From: Sorangium cellulosum | Lineage (GTDB): Bacteria > Myxococcota_A > Polyangia > Polyangiales > Polyangiaceae | Reading direction: 5' to 3' | Assembly (NCBI RefSeq): GCF_002950945.1 | Contig: NZ_CP012673.1 | Span: 8,632,501-8,696,500 of the forward strand | DNA: 64,000 bases | Part shown: in pieces, positions 18,653-27,124 of the stretch | Layout of the letters: every line of letters begins with the position of its first letter | Position numbering within the stretch: the first letter of the stretch is position 1 | The notes under the pieces: model-generated | What the model saw: only the letters and a program-made list of their open reading frames with translations | Databases searched by the model: none | Told to the model about the DNA's origin: nothing | Program-made: the position numbers and the translations under genes

Positions 18653-21193
18653 ATGCCCGAACAAAAGCCAGCGCTGAGCCCTCACCCGATGAAGGCCATC
18701 CCCCAGCCTGGCGCCTCGTCCGCTCCCTCCGAGCCCGTCGCGAGCATTCTGCTCGTCGACGATCATCGCCCGAACCTGCTCGCCCTCGAGGCCGTGCTCG
18801 ATCCGCTGCGCCAGCGGCTCGTCACCGCGCAATCGGGCGAGGAGGCGCTGGAGCGCCTCGCCCGCGAGGAGTTCGCGCTGATCCTCATGGACGTGAAGAT
18901 GCGCGGTATCGACGGCTTCGAGACGGCCGCTCGCGTGAGGGGGCTCGATCAGGCCAGGCACACGCCGATTATCTTCATCTCGGGCCTGCCCGAGGACGAA
19001 GACCGGCTGTATCGCGGCTATGCCCAGGGCGCGGTCGACTACGTCGTCAAGCCGTTCAACCCCGACATCCTCCGCGCCAAGGTGGCGGTCTTCGTCGAGC
19101 TGCACCGCCGGGCCGAGCAGATCAAGCGCCAGGAGGCGGCGCTCCGTCAGCTCGAGCGCGAGGCGAGCGACGAGGTGTTCCGCCGCATCATGGACACGAG
19201 CATGATGGGCCTGCTCTTCAGCGACTACGAGGGGCGGGTGCTCGAGGCGAACGACGCCTTCCTGTCGATGCTCGGCTACACCCGCGAGGATCTCAAGGCG
19301 GGGGTGCTCGCCTGGCAGCAGCTCTCGCCGCCGGAGTACGAGCACGTGCACCACGCCGCCATCCAGGAGCTCAGCACCCAGGGCGTCACGCGGCAGTTCG
19401 AGAAGGAATACATCCGCAAGGACGGCACACGCGTGGCGGTCCTCGTCGGCTCGGCCCGCGTCGAGAAGCAGCGGCGCAACCTCACCTACGTGCTCGACAT
19501 CAGCGAGCGGAAGCGCGCCGAGGCGAACGTCAGCCTGCTCGCGAGCGCGGGCGAGATCCTTTCGTCCTCGCTCGATTTCCGCGAGACGCTCGCGCAGCTC
19601 GCCCGGCTCGTCGTCCCGGTCCTCGCCGACTGGTGCGCGGTGGACATCCAGGCCCAGGACGGGGCCATCCAGCGCGTCGCCGTCCTGCACACCGACCCGC
19701 GCAAGGTAGAGCTCGTTCAGCAGATCGAGGAGCGGTACCCGGTCGATCCCGGCGCCCCTCGCGGCGTGCCGAACGTGCTCCGGACCGGCGAGACCGAGTG
19801 GACGCCCGAGATCACCGACGCCGTGCTCGTCGCGATCGCGCGCGACGAGGAGCACCTCCGGATGGCGCGCGAGCTCGGCCTCCGCTCGGCCGTCGTGGTG
19901 CCGCTGGCCGCGCGCGGGCGCGTCCTCGGCGCGATGACGCTCGTGCAGGCGGAGTCGGGCCGGCGCTACACGAAGGCCGACGTGCAGTTCGCCGAGGAGC
20001 TCGCCCGGCGCGCCGCGCTCAGCGTCGAGAACGCGCTGCTCTTCGAGCGCGAGGTCACGGTCCGCAAGGAGGTGGAGACGCTCGCGGAGGAGCTGAAGCA
20101 CAGCGAGGCGCAGTTCCGGCTGCTCGCCGAGACGATGCCGCAGCTCGTGTGGACGAACCGCCCGGACGGCCACCACGAGTACTTCAACCAGCGCTGGTAC
20201 GACTACACGGGGATGAGCCCCGAGGAGACCGCGGGCGAGGGCTGGAGCCGCATGCTGCACCCCGAGGAGCACGAGCGCGCGATCGAGACGTGGCGGCAGG
20301 CGCTCCGCACCGGCGAGCCGTACGAGAGCCAGTGTCGGCTCCGGCGCGCCGACGGCACCTACCGGTGGTTCATCGGCCGGGCGGTCGCCGCGCGCGACGG
20401 GTCGGGCCGCATCGTCCGGTGGTTCGGCACGTACACGGACATCGACGATCAGAAGCGCGCCGAGGAGGAGCGGCAGCGGCTCGTCCAGGCGCTCGAGCGC
20501 AGCAACAAGGAGCTCGACCAGTTCGCGTACGTCACGAGCCACGACCTCAAGGCGCCGCTGCGCGGCATCGCCAACCTGTCGCAGTGGATCGAGGAGGATC
20601 TGAACGACAAGATGACGGACGAGAGCCGGAAGCAGCTCGATCTGCTCCGCGGCCGCGTCCACCGGCTCGAGAACCTGATCGACGGGATCCTCAGCTACTC
20701 GCGCGCGGGCCGCATCCGCGAGAAGGCTGAGGCCATCGACGTCGGCAGGCTGCTCCGGGAGATGGTCGAGCTGCTCGCGCCCCCTCCGGAGACGCGCGTG
20801 GAGATCGCGCCCGACATGCCCGTCATCGTCACCGAGCGCACGCCGCTCCAGCAGACGTTCCTGAACCTCATCAGCAACGCGCTGAAGCACGCGGGCCGCG
20901 CCGACCCGGAGGTCCGGATCGGCGTCCGCGACGCCGGCTCGTACTGGGAGTTCTCCGTCTCCGACAACGGTTCTGGCATCGCGCCCGAGTACCACGACCG
21001 CATCTGGGGCATCTTCCAGACGCTGAAGGCGCGCGACAAGGTCGAGGGCACCGGCATCGGCCTGTCGGTCGTGCAGAAGATCGTGCAGAGCAAGGGCGCG
21101 CGCGCGTGGGTCGAGTCCGCGCTCGGCGCCGGCGCCACGTTCCGGTTCACCTGGCCGAAGATCGAGGCCCGCGAGCCCTCCTCGCCAGGTTGA
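18653..21193 (+). CDS. Hybrid sensor histidine kinase, REC-PAS-GAF-PAS-HisKA-HATPase
   Basis: The 846-residue cytosolic protein begins with a receiver domain (about 25-140; phospho-acceptor Asp80 in LILMDVKM, Lys in VVKPF). It is followed by a PAS domain (about 180-290), a GAF domain (about 300-455), a coiled coil, a second PAS/PAC domain (about 485-605), the phosphoacceptor SHDLKAPLRG (His630) and a HATPase with NALKHAG, DNGSGIAPE and GTGIGLSVV boxes. There are no membrane segments, so it senses an internal signal or receives phosphate from a partner through REC. The HDLKAPLRG H-box and N-terminal REC resemble phytochrome-like kinase families. No response regulator lies adjacent. ATG 18653 was chosen because an in-frame upstream start adds only low-complexity sequence. 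Confidence 0.92.
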   Translation: MPEQKPALSPHPMKAIPQPGASSAPSEPVASILLVDDHRPNLLALEAVLDPLRQRLVTAQSGEEALERLAREEFALILMDVKMRGIDGFETAARVRGLDQARHTPIIFISGLPEDEDRLYRGYAQGAVDYVVKPFNPDILRAKVAVFVELHRRAEQIKRQEAALRQLEREASDEVFRRIMDTSMMGLLFSDYEGRVLEANDAFLSMLGYTREDLKAGVLAWQQLSPPEYEHVHHAAIQELSTQGVTRQFEKEYIRKDGTRVAVLVGSARVEKQRRNLTYVLDISERKRAEANVSLLASAGEILSSSLDFRETLAQLARLVVPVLADWCAVDIQAQDGAIQRVAVLHTDPRKVELVQQIEERYPVDPGAPRGVPNVLRTGETEWTPEITDAVLVAIARDEEHLRMARELGLRSAVVVPLAARGRVLGAMTLVQAESGRRYTKADVQFAEELARRAALSVENALLFEREVTVRKEVETLAEELKHSEAQFRLLAETMPQLVWTNRPDGHHEYFNQRWYDYTGMSPEETAGEGWSRMLHPEEHERAIETWRQALRTGEPYESQCRLRRADGTYRWFIGRAVAARDGSGRIVRWFGTYTDIDDQKRAEEERQRLVQALERSNKELDQFAYVTSHDLKAPLRGIANLSQWIEEDLNDKMTDESRKQLDLLRGRVHRLENLIDGILSYSRAGRIREKAEAIDVGRLLREMVELLAPPPETRVEIAPDMPVIVTERTPLQQTFLNLISNALKHAGRADPEVRIGVRDAGSYWEFSVSDNGSGIAPEYHDRIWGIFQTLKARDKVEGTGIGLSVVQKIVQSKGARAWVESALGAGATFRFTWPKIEAREPSSPG

Positions 21194-21252
21194 TCCTGCC
21201 GGGATCGCCGCGCCGCGCCGCGCCTCGGGGCCATCATGCCGTGACGCAGGCC

Positions 21253-21268
21253 CGGCACGAAGTTTGAT
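21253..21268 (+). promoter_or_regulatory. Candidate sigma-54 promoter (variant -12) upstream of the OmpA lipoprotein
   Basis: CGGCACGAAGTTTGAT matches the TGGCACG-N4-TTGCA consensus except that the -12 GC reads GA. GG and the -12 element are ten bases apart as required. It lies 136 bases before the start codon. Confidence 0.4.
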
Positions 21269-21403
21269 CACACCCGAAGATACCAGGTGGATTGAAACGA
21301 AGTGAGCGCCGGTGAGGGCGAGTCCGGGGAGTGCTGCCCCTTGCTCTTCTCGCGTCATGTCGCTCTTCGTCGAGCCGTTCACCTCGAAAGGAGGGTGTTC
21401 GTG

Positions 21404-21976
21404 ATGGCAACGTTCAACCTGCCCAGGTTGTCCGTGGGCGCGCTTGCGCTCTCGCTGCTGTGCGCGTGCGCGTCGGCCCCGCCGCCCGAGCCGGCGCGGG
21501 CCGAGGCGCGGCTGCCGAACCCTGGCCCGGACGGGGTTTACAAGGTCGAGTGGCCGGATCTGAGAGAGGGAGAGGTGCGGTACATCGGGCTCACGCTCGG
21601 GGCCGACATCGCGGATGTCTGCCGCCTGCCGAAGACGAACTTCGCCTTCGACTCCGCCGAGCCGCTGCCGCAGGAGCACCTGGAGCTCCGGGCGGTCGTC
21701 GATTGCCTGCTCTCCTCCAACCTGAGCAACGCGAGGATAGAGCTCGTCGGCCGGGCCGATCCGCGCGGAACGGAGGCCTACAACCAGCAGCTCGCGCAGC
21801 GTCGCGCCGAGCGGGTGAAGGCGATCCTCGTGAAGGAGGGGCTCCCTGCGGATCGCATCGCGACGCGCTCGACCGGCGCCGCCGAGGCGGTCGGCGCCCA
21901 GCCGATGTACTCCTATGGCTACGATCGCAGGGTCGACGTCGTGCTGCTCGGCGTGGTCCACGCCCCGGGCCGGTAG
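21404..21976 (+). CDS. OmpA-family peptidoglycan-binding lipoprotein
   Basis: The 190-residue protein has a lipoprotein signal (LSLLCAC, Cys near residue 22) and a C-terminal OmpA domain (about 75-185) with NFAFDSAEPLP, VGRADPRGTEAYNQQLAQRRAE (the conserved D-x-R-G...N-x-x-L-x-x-x-R-A pattern) and a terminal YGYDRRVDVVL. It should tether the outer membrane to peptidoglycan. ATG 21404 is preceded by a strong AAAGGAGGG Shine-Dalgarno, which excludes the upstream in-frame start at 21302. It is the first gene of the stress/envelope block and may be read from the sigma-54-like site at 21253. Confidence 0.9.
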   Translation: MATFNLPRLSVGALALSLLCACASAPPPEPARAEARLPNPGPDGVYKVEWPDLREGEVRYIGLTLGADIADVCRLPKTNFAFDSAEPLPQEHLELRAVVDCLLSSNLSNARIELVGRADPRGTEAYNQQLAQRRAERVKAILVKEGLPADRIATRSTGAAEAVGAQPMYSYGYDRRVDVVLLGVVHAPGR

Positions 21977-22361
21977 CTGCCCGCCTCACCGGCGCTGCGC
22001 GCGCCCGCGAGAGCGAGCTTCTTCCCCGCCCTCCTCCCGCTCTCTCCTCACCGCTTTCCCACGCTCCCCGGCTCTTCGCCGGCTCTCTCCTCTTCCGTTT
22101 TCGACGGCGCCGCCCCCCCCGCATTGGGGTTGCGTCCGCGCGGCGCCCGGCGTCTGTGCTCGCGGCCGTGTGGCGCAGGGCATCACGCGCCCGAGGCGCG
22201 CCACGACAGCTGTGGCATTTCGTCACGGGCTCGCCATGGACGGCTCCCGCTGTGTCCGCAGCCTGCGGTCGCTCGGCGCGCTCTTCCGGTTGGTCCAGTG
22301 CATGCAATGTCTCCCGGCATGAACCGGCGGACGCCAGGTCCGTCACAAGGAGACAAGGGCC
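21977..22361. other. 385-base intergenic region with CT-rich tract
   Basis: The first 110 bases are strongly pyrimidine-rich (CTCCTCCCGCTCTCTCC-like), then a GC-rich stretch follows. The part just before the next gene holds a candidate sigma-54 promoter and a good ribosome-binding site (AAGGAGAC, about 22348). No gene is evident on either strand. Confidence 0.5.
22291..22306 (+). promoter_or_regulatory. Candidate sigma-54 promoter upstream of the YtxH-like gene
   Basis: TGGTCCAGTGCATGCA has GG and GC separated by exactly ten bases, with TGCA at -12. It lies 56 bases before the ATG at 22362. Match to the full consensus is moderate. Confidence 0.4.
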
Positions 22362-22862
22362 ATGACGAAACTGAATGATGCCGTGGGGACTGCGAAGGTT
22401 GTCTACGAGACCGCCAAGGACGGCGCGGGTGTCGCCGCCGTGGGCGCCAGGACGACGGCGCTGGACGTCGCAAAGGCGGTCGCCGGCGTTGCCGCGACCA
22501 TCGGCGCGATCGGCTTCGACGACGTGCTCGGCTGGGTCGGCCTGGCGCGGAAGCGGAGCCCCTTCAGCACGCTCGCCATCCTGGGTGCCGGCATCGTGGT
22601 GGGCGCGGGTGTGGCCATGCTCCTCTCGCCGACGTCGGGCGAGGCGTTGCGCCGCGACATCCTGAACCGCCTTGACGGCATGAAGCGCCAGGCGGGCCGT
22701 GGCCTCGATCAGGCCGAGCGCAAGGTCCAGGAGAAGGTGAGCGACGCGGTCGACACGGTGAAGGGCGCGGTCTCTTCGTCGGAGGCGGGCCCTGGGAACT
22801 CGATGTACGGGCACGAGGGTGCTGGGCGGCAGGGCGGCGAGAGCGGTCATCACCTGAGCTGA
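22362..22862 (+). CDS. YtxH-like membrane-associated stress protein
   Basis: The 166-residue protein has an Ala/Gly-rich amphipathic N-terminal third, one membrane helix (FSTLAILGAGIVVGAGVAMLL, about 67-88) followed directly by SPTSGEALRRDI, which is the YtxH/Gvp-related signature, and a charged helical tail (LDQAERKVQEKVSDAVDTVKGA). Such proteins appear in general-stress regulons; their molecular role is unclear. An AAGGAGAC ribosome site precedes the ATG. The next gene follows after 10 bases, so the two form an operon. Confidence 0.8.
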   Translation: MTKLNDAVGTAKVVYETAKDGAGVAAVGARTTALDVAKAVAGVAATIGAIGFDDVLGWVGLARKRSPFSTLAILGAGIVVGAGVAMLLSPTSGEALRRDILNRLDGMKRQAGRGLDQAERKVQEKVSDAVDTVKGAVSSSEAGPGNSMYGHEGAGRQGGESGHHLS

Positions 22863-22872
22863 GGCGACGGCC

Positions 22873-23421
22873 GTGTGGCTAGAAGCCATCATCACGCGCG
22901 AGGATCTCGCCCAGATTCTGGGCGAGTTCCTTCCTGTCAAAATCCACCTCGACGATGACGACAAGACGGACCGCTGGCTTTACCTCGACAAGGCGACGGA
23001 GATCACCTTGCTCGAGGACATGGGCTTGCGCGTCCGCTGTCCTGCGGAGCTGAAGTGGTCGATCGCGGGGGTGAACCCTTCGATCAAGCTGGATCAGCTC
23101 AAGGTCCTGATTTCCCCTGAGATCATCGAGAGGAACCAGGGGAACGTCCTCGCGTTCAACGTGGAGCTCGAGGAGGCGGACATCCGCGGGATCCCGTCGC
23201 TCATCGATCACACGATCATGAAGGCGGTGAACTCGGCGCTCGCTAACAAGAAGCCGGAGTGGAACTTCACGAAGACGCTCACGAACACCGTGAAGCTGCC
23301 CTCCAACCTCGATCCGATCGACGGGCTCCACATCGGGGTTGCTTGGGGCAAGCGGCGTATCAGTCAGGACGCGCTCGTGCTCGTGGTCTCCTTCAAGCTC
23401 AACTTCGTGCGCAACGACTGA
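22873..23421 (+). CDS. Conserved hypothetical protein co-transcribed with the YtxH-like gene
   Basis: This is a 182-residue soluble protein without signal or membrane segment, starting at GTG 22873, ten bases after the previous stop. It is rich in beta-strand-like alternation (VKIHLDDD, RWLYLDKATEITLL, LKWSIAGVNPSIKLDQLKVLISPEII) with a C-terminal VLVVSFKLNFVRND strand. I do not recognise the family. Its normal charge balance and low Pro/Ala content compared with neighbouring shadow frames support a real protein. The operon context suggests an envelope-stress role. Confidence 0.8.
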   Translation: MWLEAIITREDLAQILGEFLPVKIHLDDDDKTDRWLYLDKATEITLLEDMGLRVRCPAELKWSIAGVNPSIKLDQLKVLISPEIIERNQGNVLAFNVELEEADIRGIPSLIDHTIMKAVNSALANKKPEWNFTKTLTNTVKLPSNLDPIDGLHIGVAWGKRRISQDALVLVVSFKLNFVRND

Positions 23422-23486
23422 CTGACTGACTGGCTGGTTCACTCGTTCGGTTATCCACGGTCAGCCCTCCGCCCTTCCACGGGGCC

Positions 23487-23730
23487 GCGCCTGCGGGCGG
23501 GGTCGCGCGGCGGGGGCGGGGGGCGCTGGCCATCCGGCAAGACTGGGACGAGGGAGCTTGCGCTGGGAACACCGCCCGGCGTGTCTCCCTTCGGGCCTTG
23601 CCAGCCGAGGCGTTTCGTTGCGCGCCACACAAGGCGCGCCTGAACCCTCGAGCCTCCTTTGGCCGTATGGCACCTCGGTCGGTGCTCGCCGCGCCCCCCG
23701 CCCCCGCCGCGCGACCCCGCCCGCAGGCGC
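23487..23730. repeat. Dispersed inverted-arm element, copy 1 (complete)
   Basis: The left arm 23488-23526 and right arm 23691-23729 are perfect 39-base reverse complements (a further G-C pair at 23487/23730). They flank a 164-base core that begins TGGCCATCCGGCAAGACTGG and contains GCGCGCC-ACACAA-GGCGCGC, an inner 7-bp hairpin. The core is about 85% the same as copy 2 by eye, whereas the arms differ but remain self-complementary. It lies between convergent gene ends. Confidence 0.8.
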
Positions 23731-23853
23731 TCCAGCCGTCAGCAGGTTCCGAGTCCGCCTCGCCCAACCCAAGAGATGGCCGAAGCCACCTCGCACACCC
23801 CCCTTTCATTTTCCAAGGCTGGGCCGCGGCCTCGGCCATCCGTGACGGCGGTA

Positions 23854-24007
23854 GGCCCGAGGAGGGGGTGGTCGTGGAGCGGGGCGGGGGATGGGCCGAT
23901 GTCTGAGTGGAACGGCCATGAGCCTCCGGCGGAGCCGGAGGTTCATGGCCGTTCCACGAGTTCGGCGGGGCCCCCGCCCCGCTCCACGACCACCCCCTCC
24001 TCGGGCC
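23854..24007. repeat. Giant nested hairpin: 37-bp outer and 24-bp inner inverted repeats
   Basis: Outer arms 23854-23890 and 23971-24007 are perfect reverse complements (GGCCCGAGGAGGGGGTGG... and its mirror). Inside, 23907-23930 and 23934-23957 form a 24-bp stem with one mismatch and a three-base GGA loop (GTGGAACGGCCATGA...). It ends three bases before the TAG of the minus-strand M50/CBS gene and faces the plus-strand operon end, so it could terminate both transcripts or be a mobile structured repeat. No second copy is seen in this window. Confidence 0.8.
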
Positions 24008-24010
24008 GGG

Positions 24011-25132
24011 CTACCCGGCTTGCGGCACGAGCCCGACGCGCCCCAGCCTCCCCCCCCGCCCACGCAGGAGGGCGCCGGCGATGTCCGAGTGCTTCACCAG
24101 GCCGAGGTAGCTCTCGCCGTCGAAGACGGCGACCACCGGGGTATTCTTCTGCACCATCGTCCGGCCCACCTCGTCGAGCGAGACGTCGGCGGCCACCCGG
24201 GGGACGTCGCAGCGCATGATCCACGCGACGAACGAGCCTCCCTCCCCGGCCGCCAGCGCGCGCATCACGTCGGTGCGCGTCACGATGCCGATCACGCGAT
24301 CCTCGTAGACCACCGGGAAGTCGGGCTCGTGGCTCGCGAGGACGCGGTGCGCGGCGTCGCTCACCAGCTCGCCAGGCCAGAGGTGGACCACCCTGCCCTC
24401 GAGCGGGCGACGATCGGGGGGAGCCTCCAAGGGCGCCATCACCGCCTGCGCGGCGCTCCACTCGCGCCTCGCCCCCACGAAGAGGAGCGCCGACAGGACG
24501 CAGAGCAGCCCATGACCACCGAACAGGCCGAGGAAGAACAACACCGCGGCCATCGCCTGGCCGAAGGTCGCAGGCACCGACGTCGCGAGCCACGTCCCCG
24601 TCAGCGGCGAGAGCGCCTCGCGCAACACCCGGCCCCCCTCGAGCGGCAGCGCGGGGATCAGGCCGAGCAGGGCAATGCCGAGGTTCGCGCTCGCGATCCA
24701 GACGACCGCCGTCTCACGGGAAGGCGCCTCGACCGCCTCGAGCACGGAGATCCAGGGGAGCTCGCCCCCCCCGTACCGGGCACCGACCATCAGGTAAAAC
24801 CCCATCGCGAGGACGACGTTCGCCGCAAGAGCGACAAGGCCGCTCTGCGCGAGCCCCGGACCGCGGCGCGAACGGCTCGCGACCGCGCCGAGCGGCGAGA
24901 GCATGACCTCGCTCAGCCGGAGACCGAGCCGCCGCGCCACCAGCCCGTGCACGAGCGCGTGGAGCGCCACACAGGCGAGCAGCGCCGCGCCGAGCACGCA
25001 GCCGAACAGCGCGCCGCTCCCCCCGTGCCGCGCCCCCCACTGGAGCGCGCCAAGAGGAATGAGCAGGCCGAACGCCGCGTGCGCAACCACCTCGATACCG
25101 CCAATCCGCGTGACCTTGATGACCCAATTCAT
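24011..25132 (-). CDS. M50 (site-2-protease-like) membrane protein with CBS pair, catalytic residues replaced
   Basis: The 373-residue protein has about six membrane segments followed by two CBS domains (about 240-365). The fold matches CBS-containing rhomboid-unrelated S2P/M50B proteins: helix with LHALVHGLVARRLG and later NLGIALLGLIPALPLEGGR. In active enzymes these read HExxH and PxDGG. Here the catalytic Glu is Ala59 (His58 and His62 kept) and the Asp is Glu165, so proteolysis is doubtful. It may act as a regulatory pseudoprotease gated by nucleotide binding at CBS. ATG 25132 begins the first membrane region; a longer in-frame reading to 25495 crosses a likely promoter. The MscS gene lies upstream on the same strand. 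Confidence 0.85.
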   Translation of the reverse strand: MNWVIKVTRIGGIEVVAHAAFGLLIPLGALQWGARHGGSGALFGCVLGAALLACVALHALVHGLVARRLGLRLSEVMLSPLGAVASRSRRGPGLAQSGLVALAANVVLAMGFYLMVGARYGGGELPWISVLEAVEAPSRETAVVWIASANLGIALLGLIPALPLEGGRVLREALSPLTGTWLATSVPATFGQAMAAVLFFLGLFGGHGLLCVLSALLFVGARREWSAAQAVMAPLEAPPDRRPLEGRVVHLWPGELVSDAAHRVLASHEPDFPVVYEDRVIGIVTRTDVMRALAAGEGGSFVAWIMRCDVPRVAADVSLDEVGRTMVQKNTPVVAVFDGESYLGLVKHSDIAGALLRGRGGRLGRVGLVPQAG

Positions 25133-25282
25133 GGCGTGATGCTCCTGGATGCTCGCGCAGGCCCCTGTGCAGAGCGGTAGGAACAGGTCGAAGTGCCATC
25201 GCCCCCTCCCCCAGGGGCGCGGCGATAACCTCGTCACGCAGTCAGCGGCTGACGGGAATTTCGCTGGATCTTTCCGCACTTG

Positions 25283-25299
25283 CTGCAAAACACATGCCG
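25283..25299 (-). promoter_or_regulatory. Candidate sigma-54 promoter upstream of the M50/CBS gene
   Basis: On the minus strand CGGCATGTGTTTTGCAG fits TGGCACG-N4-TTGCA closely: GG and GC are ten bases apart and the -12 element is a full TTGCA. It lies about 150 bases before the ATG at 25132. Confidence 0.5.
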
Positions 25300-25488
25300 C
25301 ATTCCTGCACCGGCTCGGGAGCGCCACGCACCCGTGCGCAGGCGGCCGCTGCACGGCGAGAGGCGAAGGCGCGGACCCGACAAGGTGCCTGTCCGCACCT
25401 CCAAGATGTCGCGACGGTGACGGAATGAAGTCCGCGTCACGGACCTCTAGGGGACGACGGCCGGCCCGCTCGGCGCGCCAGCCCATGC

Positions 25489-25508
25489 GCGACATACCGA
25501 GATGTCGC
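25489..25508 (-). terminator. Hairpin downstream of the MscS gene
   Basis: GCGACAT and ATGTCGC form a 7-bp stem around a 6-base loop, 30 bases beyond the MscS stop codon. There is no T-run. It could also be an operator. Confidence 0.3.
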
Positions 25509-25537
25509 GGTGTGGCGTTTCGCTACGTAGCGGCTCG

Positions 25538-26722
25538 TCACCTTGCCACATCTGCAACGCCGTCGATCGCCCCGGTCCGCCGCGGCCCGCGGCCCGACGC
25601 CGGGCCGCGCCGCTCGTCGCTCTCGGCGACCGGCAACGCCCGGGTGAAGCGCTCCTGCGGCAGGTACACGCCCGCCTCGAGCTCCCGGACCCAGCGGAGC
25701 ATCTCCTCGCGAAGCCAGCAGCGCAGATCGAAGAGCTTGCCCGAATCGCTGGCGGACACGAGCAGCCGCACCTCGATGGTGCGCTCGGTGACCTTCGTGA
25801 CCTGGACGGCCTTCACGCGCCCGTCCCAGAGCTCGCTGTTCGGCAGGATGGACTCGAAGCGCTGGCGCACGGCGTCCACCGGCGTGCGGTAATCCACGTA
25901 GATCTCGACGGTGCCGAGCTTCTCCGAGCCGCCCTTCGTCCAGTTCTCGAACGACTGGTCGAGCAGCCGCGACGTCGGGAGGATGAGCCGGCGCTCGTCC
26001 CAGAGCTTCAGCACCACGTGGGTGAGCCGGATCTCCTCGACGGTCCCGAACTCGCCGTCCACCACCACCTTGTCGCCGAGGTCGACCACGCGGGTGAACA
26101 GGATGTGGAGGCCCGACAGGATCGCGCCGACCGGCTTCTGCGCGGCCAGGCCCAGCACCACGCCCGCGATGCCGGCGGACGCGAGGAGCGAGACGCCGAC
26201 GTTCCTCACCGACTCGAAGTTCAGGAGCACGAGCGCGCCCGTCACGACCACGATGATCACCCGCGCGACCCGCGAGAGCACGCGCGCCTGGGTCCGGAGC
26301 CCCCGGGACGACTCGCTCCCCTCGGCGAGGTGCCGCAGGGCGCGCGCGTCCAGCACATCCGAGAGGATCCCCACGACACGCATGAGGAACCAGGCCACAC
26401 CGGAGATGAACAGCGCGGAGAGCAGCGGCGCCACATCCTTCACGAGCTCGTGCCCGAGCCGCGTCAGCCGGGCCAGGGTCGCCGTCAGGACGACCCCGAG
26501 GCAGAGCGTCAGGGGGCCGATCGACGCGTCGAGCGTCTTCTCGTCCCACGGCGTCGACGTCCTCCGCACGATGGCGGAGCCGACGCTCCGGAAGAGGGCC
26601 CCCACCAGCCGGGCGAGCCCGAGGCCGACCGGGATGCTCGCGGCGACGAGAAACCACTGCCAGACGCCGCTGGTCGGCATGCCGAGCCGAGCGAGGAACG
26701 ATTCGACGGGGTAGTGCTGCAT
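25538..26722 (-). CDS. MscS-family mechanosensitive ion channel
   Basis: The 394-residue inner-membrane protein has four or five helices, with the pore-lining helix in ASAGIAGVVLGLAAQKPVGAILSGL and the conserved FTRVVDLGDKVVVDGEFGTVEEIRLTHVVL beta-domain start. A C-terminal alpha/beta vestibule domain follows. It should open under membrane tension and release solutes after osmotic downshock. A GAAGGAG ribosome site stands before ATG 26722. It lies between the M50/CBS gene and the divergent octapeptide-repeat gene. The family is clear from the pore and beta-domain motifs. Confidence 0.92.
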   Translation of the reverse strand: MQHYPVESFLARLGMPTSGVWQWFLVAASIPVGLGLARLVGALFRSVGSAIVRRTSTPWDEKTLDASIGPLTLCLGVVLTATLARLTRLGHELVKDVAPLLSALFISGVAWFLMRVVGILSDVLDARALRHLAEGSESSRGLRTQARVLSRVARVIIVVVTGALVLLNFESVRNVGVSLLASAGIAGVVLGLAAQKPVGAILSGLHILFTRVVDLGDKVVVDGEFGTVEEIRLTHVVLKLWDERRLILPTSRLLDQSFENWTKGGSEKLGTVEIYVDYRTPVDAVRQRFESILPNSELWDGRVKAVQVTKVTERTIEVRLLVSASDSGKLFDLRCWLREEMLRWVRELEAGVYLPQERFTRALPVAESDERRGPASGRGPRRTGAIDGVADVAR

Positions 26723-27124
26723 CAGGTCTGCTCCTTCAATCAGCGCCGCGCGCAGCGGCAGGGCTGGAGTGCCCGGACGCGCGGGACACCTCGCCGCGCG
26801 CGCTCGAGCGCGGCGGGAAGGTCCGTGACGCGACGTCCGCCGGACTCATCCACCGATTGTCGCGCCGCGATACGGCACGCCCCGTGCCGCCTTCCACGCC
26901 CCCGGTCCTACCCGCCGGAAATCCGCCACATTCTCGGCTCACGGACGAGCTAGCAGGACCAGCGTGGAGGCAACCCTGCCACGCTGCGACAAACCGCCAC
27001 ACCTGTGCACCGTTCCGCCTTGTACGTCCCGCTTAACAGACCTTCCTGGACGCGGCATGTGTCGTGCAGTGATGCAATCCAGAGAGTCGAGTTCAGCTGA
27101 AAGTAACAGCAAAGGGCCTCATTT
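26723..27124. other. 402-base divergent intergenic region
   Basis: It separates the MscS gene (minus) from the octapeptide-repeat gene (plus). A good sigma-54-like site for the plus direction lies at 27053-27068. For the minus direction only a weak GG-N10-GC match is seen (TGGCGGATTTCCGGC, about 26914-26928). No gene is evident. Confidence 0.45.
27053..27068 (+). promoter_or_regulatory. Candidate sigma-54 promoter upstream of the octapeptide-repeat gene
   Basis: CGGCATGTGTCGTGCA has GG and GC ten bases apart and matches the -24 and -12 elements well. It is 57 bases before the ATG at 27125. Confidence 0.5.

Larger units (their letters stand above)
25133..25537. other. 405-base region between the M50/CBS and MscS genes
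   Basis: It holds a candidate sigma-54 promoter for the M50/CBS gene at 25281-25300, a possible terminator hairpin for the MscS gene at 25489-25508, and the palindrome CGCTACGTAGCG at 25521-25532. No gene is evident. Confidence 0.5.

Noticed and set aside
26914..26928. TGGCGGATTTCCGGC as a sigma-54 promoter of the MscS gene
   Set aside because: Spacing GG-N10-GC is right but both elements match the consensus poorly, and such matches are expected by chance in this GC-rich DNA.
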